This document shows positions 42,562 to 50,937 of a stretch of 64,000 nucleotides of DNA, piece by piece (positions within the stretch are counted from its first letter, which is position 1; each line of letters opens with the position of its first letter). The DNA lies in the NCBI RefSeq assembly GCF_017876755.1, contig NZ_JAGIOO010000001.1:7487786-7551785 (forward strand), given 5' to 3'. The notes beneath the pieces were generated by a model that saw nothing but the letters and a program-made list of their open reading frames with translations, did no database searches and had not been told where the DNA came from. The position numbers were made by a program, and so were the translations under genes. The stretch is from Crossiella equi. GTDB lineage: Bacteria; Actinomycetota; Actinomycetes; Mycobacteriales; Pseudonocardiaceae.

Positions 42562-44805
42562 GTGAGTACGTCTTCCCCGTCCGCCTGGGGGCGGTTCGTT
42601 CCACCGCTTGCGCTAGTGGCCTCGGCCGTCTGTGCCGCCGGGTCCGTTCTGGTCGTCGGGGCGGCCGGGGCCGGGTCCGCCGCCGCGGCGGTCGCCGAGA
42701 TTCCCGCTGGGTACGGGGCTTCCGTGCCGTTCACCACCTACGAAGCCGAGGCCGCCGCCACCAATGGTGGGGCTGTCGGGCCCGACCACACGCAGGGGAC
42801 CGTCGCCTCGGAGGCTTCCGGGCGGCGGGCCGTGCGGCTCCAGGCCGGGCAGTACGTCGAGTTCACGCTCGCGCGGGCCGCCAATGCCGTGGTCGTCTCG
42901 CACAACCTCGGCTCACGCGGGCAGAGCGGCACGCTGTCGGTCTACGTCAACGGCGCCAAGCTGCCCGGCAAGCTCGCCCTGACCTCGCGCTTCAGCTACC
43001 TCGACACGCCCTGGATCCCCGGGGCCCGCACGCACCAGCTGTTCAACCACGCCCGGCTGCTGCTCGGCCGCCAGGTGGGCGCCGGGGACAAGATGCGGCT
43101 GCAGGTCGACGGCGGGGACATCCCGGCCGTGGTCGACCTCGCCGACTTCGAGCAGGTCGCCGGGCCCGCCGGGCAGGCCGCCAACTCGGTGTCGATCACC
43201 TCGACCGGGGCCGACCCCAGCGGCGGCGGGGACTCCACCGCGGCCATCAACCGGGCCATCGCCGAGGCGCGCGGGTCCGGGCGGTCGGTGTGGATCCCCA
43301 GCGGGGACTTCCGGATCACCGGGAAGCTGGAGATCGACGGGGTCACCGTGCGCGGGGCCGGGCCGTGGCACGCCACGCTGCGCGGCACCCACATGATGGA
43401 CAACGGCAGCACCGGCGGGGCCGTGCAGCTGCGGGACTTCGCGCTGCTCGGCGAGGTCGCCGAACGTGTGGACGACCGGCCGGACAACTTCGTCAACGGC
43501 AGCCTCGGCAACGGCAGCGTGGTGTCCAACGTCTGGATCCAGAACCAGAAGGTCGGGCTCTGGCTGGTCGGGCCGAACAACAACAACCTGACCATCGAGA
43601 ACAGCCGCTTCCTCGACCTCAAGGCCGACGGGCTCAACTTCAACGGCACCGTGACGAACTCCGTGGTGCGGAACAACTTCCTGCGCAACACCGGGGACGA
43701 CGCGCTGGCCATGTGGTCGATCCACTCGGCCAACCGGGGCAACACGTTCACCGGCAACACCATCGTGCAGCCCAACCTGGCCAACGGCATCGCGATCTAC
43801 GGCGGCGTCGACACCACGGTCAGCCGCAACGCCGTCGTGGACACCAACGCGCTGGGCAGCGGCATCGCCATCTCCAACCAGGAGTTCATCCCGGGCAAGA
43901 ACTTCACGCCGCTGGGCGGGACGATCGCCGTGCGGGACAACGTGTTGCTGCGCACCGGGGCCATGAACCCCAACTGGAACCACCCGATGAGCGCGCTGCG
44001 CATCGACGCCTACGACCACCCGGTCGAGGGCGGGGTGCGGGTCGATTTGACGGGGAACCAGTTCCTGGACAATCCTTGGAGTGCGATCCAGACCGTGAGC
44101 GGTGGCGGGAAGGGTCTGCCGGTCAGCAGCGTCTACGTCGACGGTGCCACCGTGCGCGGGGCGCGCACCGTGGTGGTGCAGGCCGAGACGCGTGGTGGGC
44201 TGCACGCGAGCAATGTCAACGCCAGCGGGGTGGGCCGCGCCGGTGTCTACAACTGCCCCTACCCGGACGGCAGCTTCACGCTGCACGCCGGTGCGGGCAA
44301 CAACGGCTGGCAGAACAACCTGTGGCAGGGCTGCGCCTGGCCCGAGCCAGGCAACGGCGGTGACCCGACCACGCCGCCGCCGGGTGGTGCCAACCTGGCC
44401 CTGGGCAGGCCGGTGACCACCAGCGGGCACGTGTACGACCTCGCCGGTGCCCGTGCGGTCGACGGCAACGCCGACACCTACTGGGAGAGCGTCAACCACG
44501 CCTTCCCGCAGGAGATCACCGTCGACCTGGGGGAGACCCGGCAGGTCGGGCGGGTGCAGCTCGCGCTGCCGCCGCGGCAGGCGTGGGGCGCGCGCACGCA
44601 GACCGCGGTGATCCTGGGCAGTGTCAACGGTTCCGGCTACAGCGAGCTGGTGGGCTCGCGCGTTTACACCCTCGACCCGGCTTCGGGCAACACCGCGGAG
44701 GTCGGGTTCGGGGTCACCGGGGTGCGGTACCTGAGGGTGCGCGTCACCGGCAACACCGGTTGGCCTGCGGCACAACTGGGTGAGCTGAGGGTGTTCGGCG
44801 CCTGA
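42562..44805 (+). CDS. Secreted GH87-type alpha-1,3-glucanase / mycodextranase
   Basis: Exported enzyme of 747 aa: a long signal peptide (about 1-45), a CBM35/6-like beta-sandwich (about 55-210), a right-handed beta-helix catalytic domain (about 215-600), a Gly/Pro/Thr linker and a C-terminal F5/8-type (discoidin) binding module (about 613-747). Asp356 (KADGLNF), Asp379 and Asp380 (NTGDDALAM) are spaced +23/+24, exactly as I recall for the catalytic Asp triad of characterised GH87 enzymes. It would cut alpha-1,3 links of fungal alpha-glucan, mutan or nigeran. GAGG before GTG 42562 sets the start; GTG 42553 is possible. Confidence 0.72.
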   Translation: MSTSSPSAWGRFVPPLALVASAVCAAGSVLVVGAAGAGSAAAAVAEIPAGYGASVPFTTYEAEAAATNGGAVGPDHTQGTVASEASGRRAVRLQAGQYVEFTLARAANAVVVSHNLGSRGQSGTLSVYVNGAKLPGKLALTSRFSYLDTPWIPGARTHQLFNHARLLLGRQVGAGDKMRLQVDGGDIPAVVDLADFEQVAGPAGQAANSVSITSTGADPSGGGDSTAAINRAIAEARGSGRSVWIPSGDFRITGKLEIDGVTVRGAGPWHATLRGTHMMDNGSTGGAVQLRDFALLGEVAERVDDRPDNFVNGSLGNGSVVSNVWIQNQKVGLWLVGPNNNNLTIENSRFLDLKADGLNFNGTVTNSVVRNNFLRNTGDDALAMWSIHSANRGNTFTGNTIVQPNLANGIAIYGGVDTTVSRNAVVDTNALGSGIAISNQEFIPGKNFTPLGGTIAVRDNVLLRTGAMNPNWNHPMSALRIDAYDHPVEGGVRVDLTGNQFLDNPWSAIQTVSGGGKGLPVSSVYVDGATVRGARTVVVQAETRGGLHASNVNASGVGRAGVYNCPYPDGSFTLHAGAGNNGWQNNLWQGCAWPEPGNGGDPTTPPPGGANLALGRPVTTSGHVYDLAGARAVDGNADTYWESVNHAFPQEITVDLGETRQVGRVQLALPPRQAWGARTQTAVILGSVNGSGYSELVGSRVYTLDPASGNTAEVGFGVTGVRYLRVRVTGNTGWPAAQLGELRVFGA

Positions 44806-44941
44806 AGGGGGCTGACCTGAATCGGCCACCTCTGGTTCGACTCCTTGACCACGAAAGGAACGCCGGGTCAGGCTGAGCCCGCACTGGACTCCGCCGCCAC
44901 CCCCTGCTGTGCGCATTTCCTTCCGCCACAAGGAGAACCAG

Positions 44942-46072
44942 ATGCCACGTCGATCAAGGCTGGGCGCTGCCCTGCTGCTGAGCTGTACGGTCGCCGCCGC
45001 GCTCGCCCCGGCCGCGGCGGCCGAACCCGAGCTGTCCCCAGGACTGCTGCCCGCCATGCGGCAGGACCTGGGGCTCAGCGAAGCCCAGGCCCGGGTCCTG
45101 CTGCGGCAGGAAACCGCGGCCAGCCGAGCCGTGCCAGCCGCCCAGGCCGCGGCCGGCGCGGACTTCGGCGGCACCTGGTTCGACCCCGCGCGCGGCAAGC
45201 TCGTCGTCGCGGTCACCGGCGAGGCCACCGAGGCCGCGGTGCGGGCCACCGGGGCCGAGACCGTGCGGGTCACGCACTCCTCGGCCACCCTGGACCGGGC
45301 CAAGGACGCCATCGACGCCCTGGCCACCGCCGAGAAGGCACCGGCCGAGGTCGCCAGCTGGCACGTCGACCCCAAGGCGAACTCGGTCGTGGTCAACGTG
45401 GTCGAGGGCGGCGACAGTCCCGCGTTGCGGGCGTTCCTGGCCAAGGCACGGACCACCGGACCGGTCAGCGTGCGCACCGAGGGCGTGCGCAGGCCCCAGA
45501 CCTTCGCCGCGGGCACCGTCGGTGGCGACCCGTACTACACCGGGAACGTGCGCTGCTCCATCGGGTTCTCCGTGCACGGCGGGTTCGTCACCGCGGGTCA
45601 CTGCGGAGGCGGCGGCGCGGCCGCGTACGGCTGGGACCGGTCGTTCATGGGCAACTTCGCCGGATCCTCCTTCCCGGGCAACGACTACGCGTTCGTACGC
45701 ACCGGCGGCGGCTGGTGGACGGTGCCGGTCGTGCTGGGCTGGGGCGCGGTCAGCGACGTGCTGGTGCGCGGCTCCTGGCAGGCCCCGGTCGGCACCTCGG
45801 TGTGCCGCTCCGGCTCCACCACGCGCTGGCACTGCGGGCACGTCCAGTCCCACAACGAGACCATCAACTACGCCCAGGGCGCGGTGCACCAGATGAGCGG
45901 CACCAGCGTGTGCGCCGAGGGCGGTGACTCCGGCGGCTCCTTCGTCACCGGCGACCAGGCCCAGGGCGTCACCTCGGGTGGTTACGGCGACTGCCGCGGC
46001 GGCGGGCGCACGTGGTTCCAGCCGGTCAACGAGATCCTGTCGGTGTACGGGCTGACCCTGCACACCGCCTAG
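44942..46072 (+). CDS. Secreted S1-family serine protease with pro-region
   Basis: Preproprotein of 376 aa: signal peptide (to about residue 27), a pro-region of about 160 aa with two alpha-lytic-type folding repeats, and a chymotrypsin-like domain. Catalytic triad: His220 (VTAGHCG), Asp248 (GNDYAFV) and Ser330 (GGDSGGS). Cys pairs fit streptogrisin-type disulfides. AAGGAGAA precedes ATG 44942. An IS481-type element is inserted directly at the stop codon; the target duplication restores TAG, so the protein is unchanged but the original downstream region is displaced by about 1.1 kb. Confidence 0.88.
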   Translation: MPRRSRLGAALLLSCTVAAALAPAAAAEPELSPGLLPAMRQDLGLSEAQARVLLRQETAASRAVPAAQAAAGADFGGTWFDPARGKLVVAVTGEATEAAVRATGAETVRVTHSSATLDRAKDAIDALATAEKAPAEVASWHVDPKANSVVVNVVEGGDSPALRAFLAKARTTGPVSVRTEGVRRPQTFAAGTVGGDPYYTGNVRCSIGFSVHGGFVTAGHCGGGGAAAYGWDRSFMGNFAGSSFPGNDYAFVRTGGGWWTVPVVLGWGAVSDVLVRGSWQAPVGTSVCRSGSTTRWHCGHVQSHNETINYAQGAVHQMSGTSVCAEGGDSGGSFVTGDQAQGVTSGGYGDCRGGGRTWFQPVNEILSVYGLTLHTA

Positions 46073-46073
46073 C
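46068..46073. repeat. Target-site duplication, left copy
   Basis: CCTAGC, repeated at 47157-47162 on the other side of the element. It includes the protease stop codon TAG (46070-46072). Confidence 0.75.
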
Positions 46074-47156
46074 TGTACTGACTCGTGACGTTGTTGAGAC
46101 TCACCCGGCCAGGACGCTGATCGGTGGGTGGCCTGCCAGGGCTGAGTGGGCGCGTTGGGTGTTGTAGCGATCCACCCAGCCCGGCAGTGCCGCCACCCGC
46201 TCGTCGTTGGAGGTCCAGGCCCTCGCGTAGGCGAACTCGGTCTGCAACGTCCGGTTGAACCGCTCGGCCTTGCCGTTGGTCCAGGGACACCCCGGTTTGA
46301 TGAAGCGCCGCCGGATCCCCAGGGCGGTGCAGACCGCCTGCCAGTCCCGGTCCACTCGGTAGGCCTTGGCGTTGTCGGTCAGCACCCGCAACACGGTCAC
46401 CCCGTGTTCCCGGAACCAGCAAGCGGCCCTGTGCAGGAAACCCGCGCAGGTCAGACCCTTCTCATCCGGCAACGCCTCGACATAGGCCAGGCGGGAACGG
46501 TCATCGACAGCCACGTGCAGGTAGTCCCAGCCATTGCCCCGGCCACGGACGGCCTCGCTGCGACCGTGCACGCGCCAGCCACCACCATCAGGGATCCGGC
46601 CGAGCTTCTTGACATCGACATGCAGCAGGTCACCGGGGTGCGGGCGCTGGTAGCGGATCCCGGTGTGGCGGCGGCGCACCGGCAGCCCGGTGACGGCGTC
46701 CAGGTGGGCGAGTGCGGGCACGTGGTGTCGGCGCAGGATCCGGCCGACGGTGGCCGCGGCCAGCCCGAGCAGTCCGGCCAGGTGCACCGCGCCCCGGCGG
46801 TGCTCGGTCCGGGCGGCCAGAACCGCCGTCTCGAGCTCGGCGGGGGTGCGGGTGGGGCTGGTGTGGGGGCGGGAGGAGCGGTCGGCCAGGCCCGCTTCAC
46901 CCTCGGTGCGGTAGCGGTGGATCCATTTGTGCACGGTGGTGCGGGAGATGCCGAGTTGTTCGGCGATGCGGGCCGGTGGCCACCCGGCCTGGTAGCGGGT
47001 GTTGATGAGCTGGCGTGCGTGGATGGTGGTGCGGGCGTTACGGTGCATGTGAGGACCTTCTGGTGCGCGGTGGTTGCGTAGAGAACATCCACTTCGCCTG
47101 AAGGTCCTCCCTGCTTTCAAGGCGACACGCCCGCAACAACGTCATGAGTTACTACA
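46074..47156. mobile_element. IS481-family insertion sequence
   Basis: A complete 1083-bp element. The ends are 23-bp imperfect inverted repeats with three mismatches: the left end reads TGTACTGACTC then gTGACGTTGTTG, and the right end, on the opposite strand, TGTAGTAACTC then aTGACGTTGTTG. It is flanked by a 6-bp direct repeat, CCTAGC. It carries one intact transposase gene on the minus strand. Intact ends, repeat and gene point to a recent and possibly active insertion. Confidence 0.85.
46101..47048 (-). CDS. IS481-family transposase
   Basis: Transposase of 315 aa. An N-terminal HTH (GWPPARIAEQLGISRTTVHKWIHRY) is followed by a second HTH-like region and a DDE/rve integrase core: HVDVKKLGRIPDGGG carries the first Asp, VLTDNAKAYR the second, and WTNGKAERFNRTLQTE the Glu. 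YNTQRAHSALAGHPP closes it. ATG 47048 is the family start. All three catalytic acids are present and the frame is unbroken. Confidence 0.92.
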   Translation of the reverse strand: MHRNARTTIHARQLINTRYQAGWPPARIAEQLGISRTTVHKWIHRYRTEGEAGLADRSSRPHTSPTRTPAELETAVLAARTEHRRGAVHLAGLLGLAAATVGRILRRHHVPALAHLDAVTGLPVRRRHTGIRYQRPHPGDLLHVDVKKLGRIPDGGGWRVHGRSEAVRGRGNGWDYLHVAVDDRSRLAYVEALPDEKGLTCAGFLHRAACWFREHGVTVLRVLTDNAKAYRVDRDWQAVCTALGIRRRFIKPGCPWTNGKAERFNRTLQTEFAYARAWTSNDERVAALPGWVDRYNTQRAHSALAGHPPISVLAG

Positions 47157-47162
47157 CCTAGC
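47157..47162. repeat. Target-site duplication, right copy
   Basis: CCTAGC, matching 46068-46073 across the IS element. Confidence 0.75.
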
Positions 47163-47239
47163 GCGGCCGGAACCCGCCACCCACCGCACACATCCGGGTA
47201 CTGAACGTCTTGACTTTCCCCGTTCGCCTGGATCACCGT

Positions 47240-47273
47240 AGGGGGTGCGTGTGAGCGCTCTCACGCACCCCCT
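47240..47273. promoter_or_regulatory. 34-bp near-perfect palindrome, operator of the GH64 gene
   Basis: Sixteen of seventeen base pairs match. The centre, GTGTGAGCGCTCTCAC (47249-47264), has the GAGCGCTC core seen in CebR/LacI-type operators (consensus core AGCGCT). TTGACT (47210-47215) is a likely -35, which would put the palindrome over the transcription start. Confidence 0.5.
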
Positions 47274-47368
47274 GCACGGCCCTGTAACCCGAGACCATAG
47301 GAGCTTTTCCAGGTCGCACCCGCCGGTGGCATGGAGAAACAAAGCTTCCTCAATGTGGAGGAACCTCG

Positions 47369-48559
47369 ATGATCTCTCGTCGCCTCTTCCTCGGCGCCAC
47401 GGCGACGGCGCTGGCCACCCCTGCCCTCGGCCAGCTCACCGCCGGTTCGGCGCTCGCCGCGACGCCGCAGAGATTCACCCTGAACCTCGTGAACAACTCC
47501 GGTTCCGGCACGGCCTACGCCTACGTGGTGGGTCTGTCGGACAACCGGCCGCTGTTCGTCCGCCGGGACGGCAGCTCCTACTACCCGCCGAGCCCGGGTG
47601 CGCCGGTCACGCCGCTGGGCGAGGACCCGTCGATCCCGCTGGGCGGTCCCGGTTCGACCACCTCGGTGCAGATCCCACGCATGTACGGGGCGCGGATCTA
47701 CGTGGTCACCGACAGCAAGATGAGCTTCTTCGTCAACCCGGGCCCGCACGTGGTGCACCCGAGCTTCGTCAACCCCGCTGACGCGAACATCAACAAGAAC
47801 TGGACGTTCGCGGAGTTCACGTTCAACGAGGCGGAGCTGTTCGCCAACATCAGCTACGTGGACTTCGTGGGCGCGCCGCTGGGCCTGTCGCTGCGGTCGC
47901 TGTCCGGCCGCACGGAGACCGTGCCCGGCCTGCCCGCCGGAGCCCTGGACGGGGTGTGCTCGGCGTTGCAGGCCCAGGCCAGCAAGGAGGGCTCGGCCTG
48001 GAACCAGCTGATCCAGAAGGGTCCGGACGGCCGGAACCTGCGGGCGATGAGCGCGCACTACAAGGCGGGCTCGTTCTCCAACTACCTGGCCGGGTACATC
48101 GACCAGTGCTGGTCGAAGTACCAGGGCACCGACCTGGTCGTGGACACGCAGGCGGGCTTCGGCCGGTTGACCGGACGGGTCAGCGGCGGGGTGCTGCGCT
48201 TCAACAACGGCGAGACCTTCGCCAAGCCCTCCACCGCGGACGTGCTCAGCTGCGACTCCGGGCCGTTCAGCCTGGCCGGGGCGAGCGAGGTGCGCAAGGC
48301 GATCATCCCGCGCCTGGCCGCCGCGCTGAACCGGACCACGCTGCTGTCCAACCCCAACCAGCCGCACGGCGAGGTGGCGGGCAACTTCTACAAGAACGCG
48401 GCCACCAACCACTACGCGCGCATCGTGCACGAGCGGCTGCCGGACAACCGGGGCTACGCCTTCCCCTACGACGACGTCTCGCCCGGACCGGACTACAGCG
48501 GTGCCGTGCGCTCGGGCGACCCGGGCACGCTCACCGTGGACGTCAAGCGCCTACGGTGA
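47369..48559 (+). CDS. Secreted GH64 beta-1,3-glucanase
   Basis: Exported thaumatin-fold glucanase of 396 aa. The N-terminus MISRRLFLGATATALATPAL has a twin-Arg followed by a hydrophobic core, so export is probably by Tat. Catalytic residues Glu149 (WTFAEF) and Asp165 (SYVDFVG) are 16 apart, the same spacing as Glu154/Asp170 of the Streptomyces matensis laminaripentaose-producing enzyme (from memory). It would release laminaripentaose from beta-1,3-glucan of fungal walls. GGAGGAA (47357-47363) precedes ATG 47369. The 3' end overlaps the convergent GntR gene by nine bases. Confidence 0.88.
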   Translation: MISRRLFLGATATALATPALGQLTAGSALAATPQRFTLNLVNNSGSGTAYAYVVGLSDNRPLFVRRDGSSYYPPSPGAPVTPLGEDPSIPLGGPGSTTSVQIPRMYGARIYVVTDSKMSFFVNPGPHVVHPSFVNPADANINKNWTFAEFTFNEAELFANISYVDFVGAPLGLSLRSLSGRTETVPGLPAGALDGVCSALQAQASKEGSAWNQLIQKGPDGRNLRAMSAHYKAGSFSNYLAGYIDQCWSKYQGTDLVVDTQAGFGRLTGRVSGGVLRFNNGETFAKPSTADVLSCDSGPFSLAGASEVRKAIIPRLAAALNRTTLLSNPNQPHGEVAGNFYKNAATNHYARIVHERLPDNRGYAFPYDDVSPGPDYSGAVRSGDPGTLTVDVKRLR

Positions 48560-49264
48560 CTCGCCCGGGGTGAACGTCAGCCGCGAGACGATGCGGTAGC
48601 GGTCGCCCCGGTAGACCGAGTGCGTGTACTCCACGCGGCGGCCCCCGGTGTCGGTGGTCAGGCGCTCGAACAGCAGCGCCGGGGACAGCGGGGGCACGCC
48701 GAGGAGCGCGGACTCGGTCGCGTCGGTGACGGTGGGTTCAATGGTCTGGTCGGCCTGGGACACGTGGATGTCCCGGTCGGCCAGCACCGCGTAGAAGCCG
48801 CGCGCCTCGAAGTCCCGTGTGGACAGTCCGGGGGCGAGCGCGGCCGGGATGTGCAGGTGCTCCAACGCGATCGGCTCGCCGTCGGCCAGACGCAGCCGCA
48901 GCACGTAGGTGACCTCGGTGCCGGGGGACAGGCCGAGCTTGCGGCCCAGGCGTGCGCCCGCGGGAATCGTGGACAGCTCCAGCACCTTGCTGCCCCAGCG
49001 ACCGCCCGCGCGCGGTGCGCCCACCGGGCCGTCGCCGACCAGCTCCTGCGTGACCTTGGCCTTGGCCACGAACATGCCGCGACCGTGCTCGCGCACCAGG
49101 AGCCCGGTGTGCACGAGCTCGTCCACGGCGGCGCGCAGCGTGGGGCGGGAGACGTCCAGGCGGGCGCAGAGGGTGCGCTCGGACGGGATCGCGGTGCCCG
49201 GCGGCAGGGTCTCGACCAGCTCCAGCAGGTGGTCGCGCACGCGCTGGCGCTTGAGCGCCGTCAT
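48551..49264 (-). CDS. GntR-family regulator, HutC/DasR type
   Basis: Regulator of 237 aa. The winged HTH (LPPGTAIPSERTLCARLDVSRPTLRAAVDELV) is followed by a UTRA-like sensor domain (ARLGRKLGLSPGTEVTYVLRLRLADGEPIALEHLHIP). The sensor resembles DasR/NagR, which bind amino-sugar phosphates, though the ligand here is unknown. ATG 49264 lies 13 bases from a DasR-like palindrome, so the gene is probably self-controlled. It is divergent from a secreted glucanase gene, its likely target. Confidence 0.85.
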   Translation of the reverse strand: MTALKRQRVRDHLLELVETLPPGTAIPSERTLCARLDVSRPTLRAAVDELVHTGLLVREHGRGMFVAKAKVTQELVGDGPVGAPRAGGRWGSKVLELSTIPAGARLGRKLGLSPGTEVTYVLRLRLADGEPIALEHLHIPAALAPGLSTRDFEARGFYAVLADRDIHVSQADQTIEPTVTDATESALLGVPPLSPALLFERLTTDTGGRRVEYTHSVYRGDRYRIVSRLTFTPGESP

Positions 49265-49276
49265 GCCACTCCCTTC

Positions 49277-49292
49277 ACTGGTATTGACCAGT
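49277..49292. promoter_or_regulatory. DasR-like operator
   Basis: ACTGGTATTGACCAGT has perfect 6-bp arms around ATTG and matches the form of the DasR responsive element (ACTGGTCTAGACCAGT). It overlaps the start region of the GntR gene. Confidence 0.6.
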
Positions 49293-49337
49293 TGAGCAGG
49301 TCTCGCAAGCGATTGTCCAGTAACTGTCACGTTGTTG

Positions 49338-49385
49338 ACCGGTACCGGGCACTGTGCGAGGTTCGGACGGACCTTACCAATTGGT
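49338..49385. promoter_or_regulatory. Related GntR-type sites before the GH16 gene
   Basis: ACCGGT (49338-49343) and ACCAATTGGT (49376-49385) share the ACC/GGT half-sites of the DasR-like site at 49277. The second ends 17 bases before the glucanase start. They suggest control of the glucanase by the divergent regulator. Confidence 0.45.
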
Positions 49386-49402
49386 CAAATCCAGGAGGGT
49401 CC

Positions 49403-50266
49403 ATGCGCAGACCACTCGTCCTCGTGTTGACCGGTGCGGCGGTGCTCGCCCTGAGCACCCCGGTGACGGCGGTGGCCGCCGGGCCGGAACTGTTCGACGA
49501 CTTCGGCTACACCGGGCACACCGATGCCCGGCTGGGCCAGCGCGGCTGGCAGGTGCGGGGCGGGGGTGGTGGCCCGGGGGTGGGCTCGTGGGATCCGAGT
49601 CTGGTGAGCTTCCCCGTGGTGGACGGGCAGAAGGTCATGCGGCTGGGCGCGGTGACCAACGGGACGCCGGGCGGGACGCGGCAGTCGCAGGTCAACACCG
49701 GCCGCAAGTTCCACGAGGGCACGTACGCGGCGCGGGTGCGCTTCTCCGACACCCCGGTCTACGGACCGGATGGCGACCAGGCGGTGCAGACCTTCTACAC
49801 GATCACCCCGCTGCGCTACGACCGCGACCCGGACTACGGCGAGCAGGACTTCGAGTACCTGCCCAACGGCGGCTGGGGCGAGACCGGCCCGACGATGCTG
49901 CTGACCTCGTGGGAGACCTACCAGCCGGACCCGTGGTGGGCGGACAACGCCTCGAACCAGGTGCGCCGCTCGCACGCCGGGTGGCGGGAGCTGGTGCTGC
50001 AGGTCAGCGGTGGGCGGATGCGGTACTTCATCGACGGCGCGCTGGTCGCCGACCACGGGGACCGGTTCTACCCGGAGACGCCGCAGCTGATCAACTTCAA
50101 CCAATGGTTCATCGCGGTGGGCGGGGCCGCGGGGGCGGAGCGGCGGTACGAGCAGCACAACGACTGGGTGTACTTCGCGAAGGGGGAGGTCGTCTCGCCC
50201 GCGGAGGTGCGGTCGCGGGTGAACGGGTTCCGGGGGCGCGGGGTGGAGTTCGTGGACTCGGTCTAG
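49403..50266 (+). CDS. Secreted GH16-type glucanase
   Basis: Exported protein of 287 aa with a signal peptide ending near AVAAG (about residue 26). The jelly-roll carries EQDFE at 147-151, the GH16 pattern E-x-D-x-E with Glu147 as nucleophile, Asp149 assisting and Glu151 as acid/base. Flanking aromatic residues (FEYLPNGGWGE, WETYQPDPWW) line a likely sugar cleft. It could cut beta-1,3(4)-glucan. AGGAGGG (49393-49399) selects ATG 49403. No extra binding module is present. Confidence 0.75.
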   Translation: MRRPLVLVLTGAAVLALSTPVTAVAAGPELFDDFGYTGHTDARLGQRGWQVRGGGGGPGVGSWDPSLVSFPVVDGQKVMRLGAVTNGTPGGTRQSQVNTGRKFHEGTYAARVRFSDTPVYGPDGDQAVQTFYTITPLRYDRDPDYGEQDFEYLPNGGWGETGPTMLLTSWETYQPDPWWADNASNQVRRSHAGWRELVLQVSGGRMRYFIDGALVADHGDRFYPETPQLINFNQWFIAVGGAAGAERRYEQHNDWVYFAKGEVVSPAEVRSRVNGFRGRGVEFVDSV

Positions 50267-50276
50267 CTTCGGGACC

Positions 50277-50606
50277 ATGACCGAGGAACCGACTGAGGTG
50301 CCCTGGCCGCACTACGTGGTGGCGCCGATCGCGCAGCTGGCCTGCGAGTGGTCGGAGATCACCGAGCGGACCGAGATCGTGTTCGGGAACCACTTCGACG
50401 GGTTGGACGACTGCCGCGCCGCGGTGGTCCGGCTGCCCTCCGGTGTCGAGGTCGTGTTGTTGCGCCACCGTGGCAACCCGACACCGGGGGTGCAGCTGCA
50501 CGGGGACAACCACCGGGACTTCGAGGCACAGATCCAGGAGGTGCTGGGGTTGTTCGGGGAACCGGTGCCGGAGGTGACCTGGCGGGGCGAACCGCTGCCG
50601 TGGTGA
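50277..50606 (+). CDS. Hypothetical protein
   Basis: Cytosolic protein of 109 aa, starting 10 bases after the GH16-type stop. No family recognised. It is predicted alpha/beta with one Cys in LACEWSE and one in DDCRAAVV. It may be co-transcribed with the glucanase gene. Confidence 0.5.
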   Translation: MTEEPTEVPWPHYVVAPIAQLACEWSEITERTEIVFGNHFDGLDDCRAAVVRLPSGVEVVLLRHRGNPTPGVQLHGDNHRDFEAQIQEVLGLFGEPVPEVTWRGEPLPW

Positions 50607-50811
50607 CCGGCTTGCGTGGGGACCCGGTTCGGCGGGCTGTCGGACCGGGTTGCGGGTGCCGGGTGGCCGGGCCGGGCCGGTGTGGCGCGGTGCGCGTGGC
50701 GATGGTTGCCGGGGCGGGGCGCGGTGGGCGTGCCGTGTCCGGTTGTGGGGCGCTGGGACCACTGCCCGGTCCCGGCGCCCCGCCTGGGGGCTGACCCGTC
50801 CACCGCCCGGG

Positions 50812-50937
50812 TCAGCTCGCCGTGGCCCTGGTGCGGCGGGGGCGGGCGGTGACCGTGGCCCGGCCGACCATGTTGGCGATCTCCGCTCTGGAGGAGACGT
50901 CGAGTTTGGTGAAGATGCGGCCCAGGTCGACTTCGAC
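50812..50937 (-). pseudogene. LuxR-family regulator, 3' fragment
   Basis: The last 41 codons and stop of a LuxR-type HTH: EVDLGRIFTKLDVSSRAEIA is the recognition helix and following helix. No upstream part exists; the next bases on that side belong to an NRPS fragment on the opposite strand. The junction lies within about 50923-50941, where the same bases can be read in both genes, a sign of microhomology joining. Confidence 0.65.
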
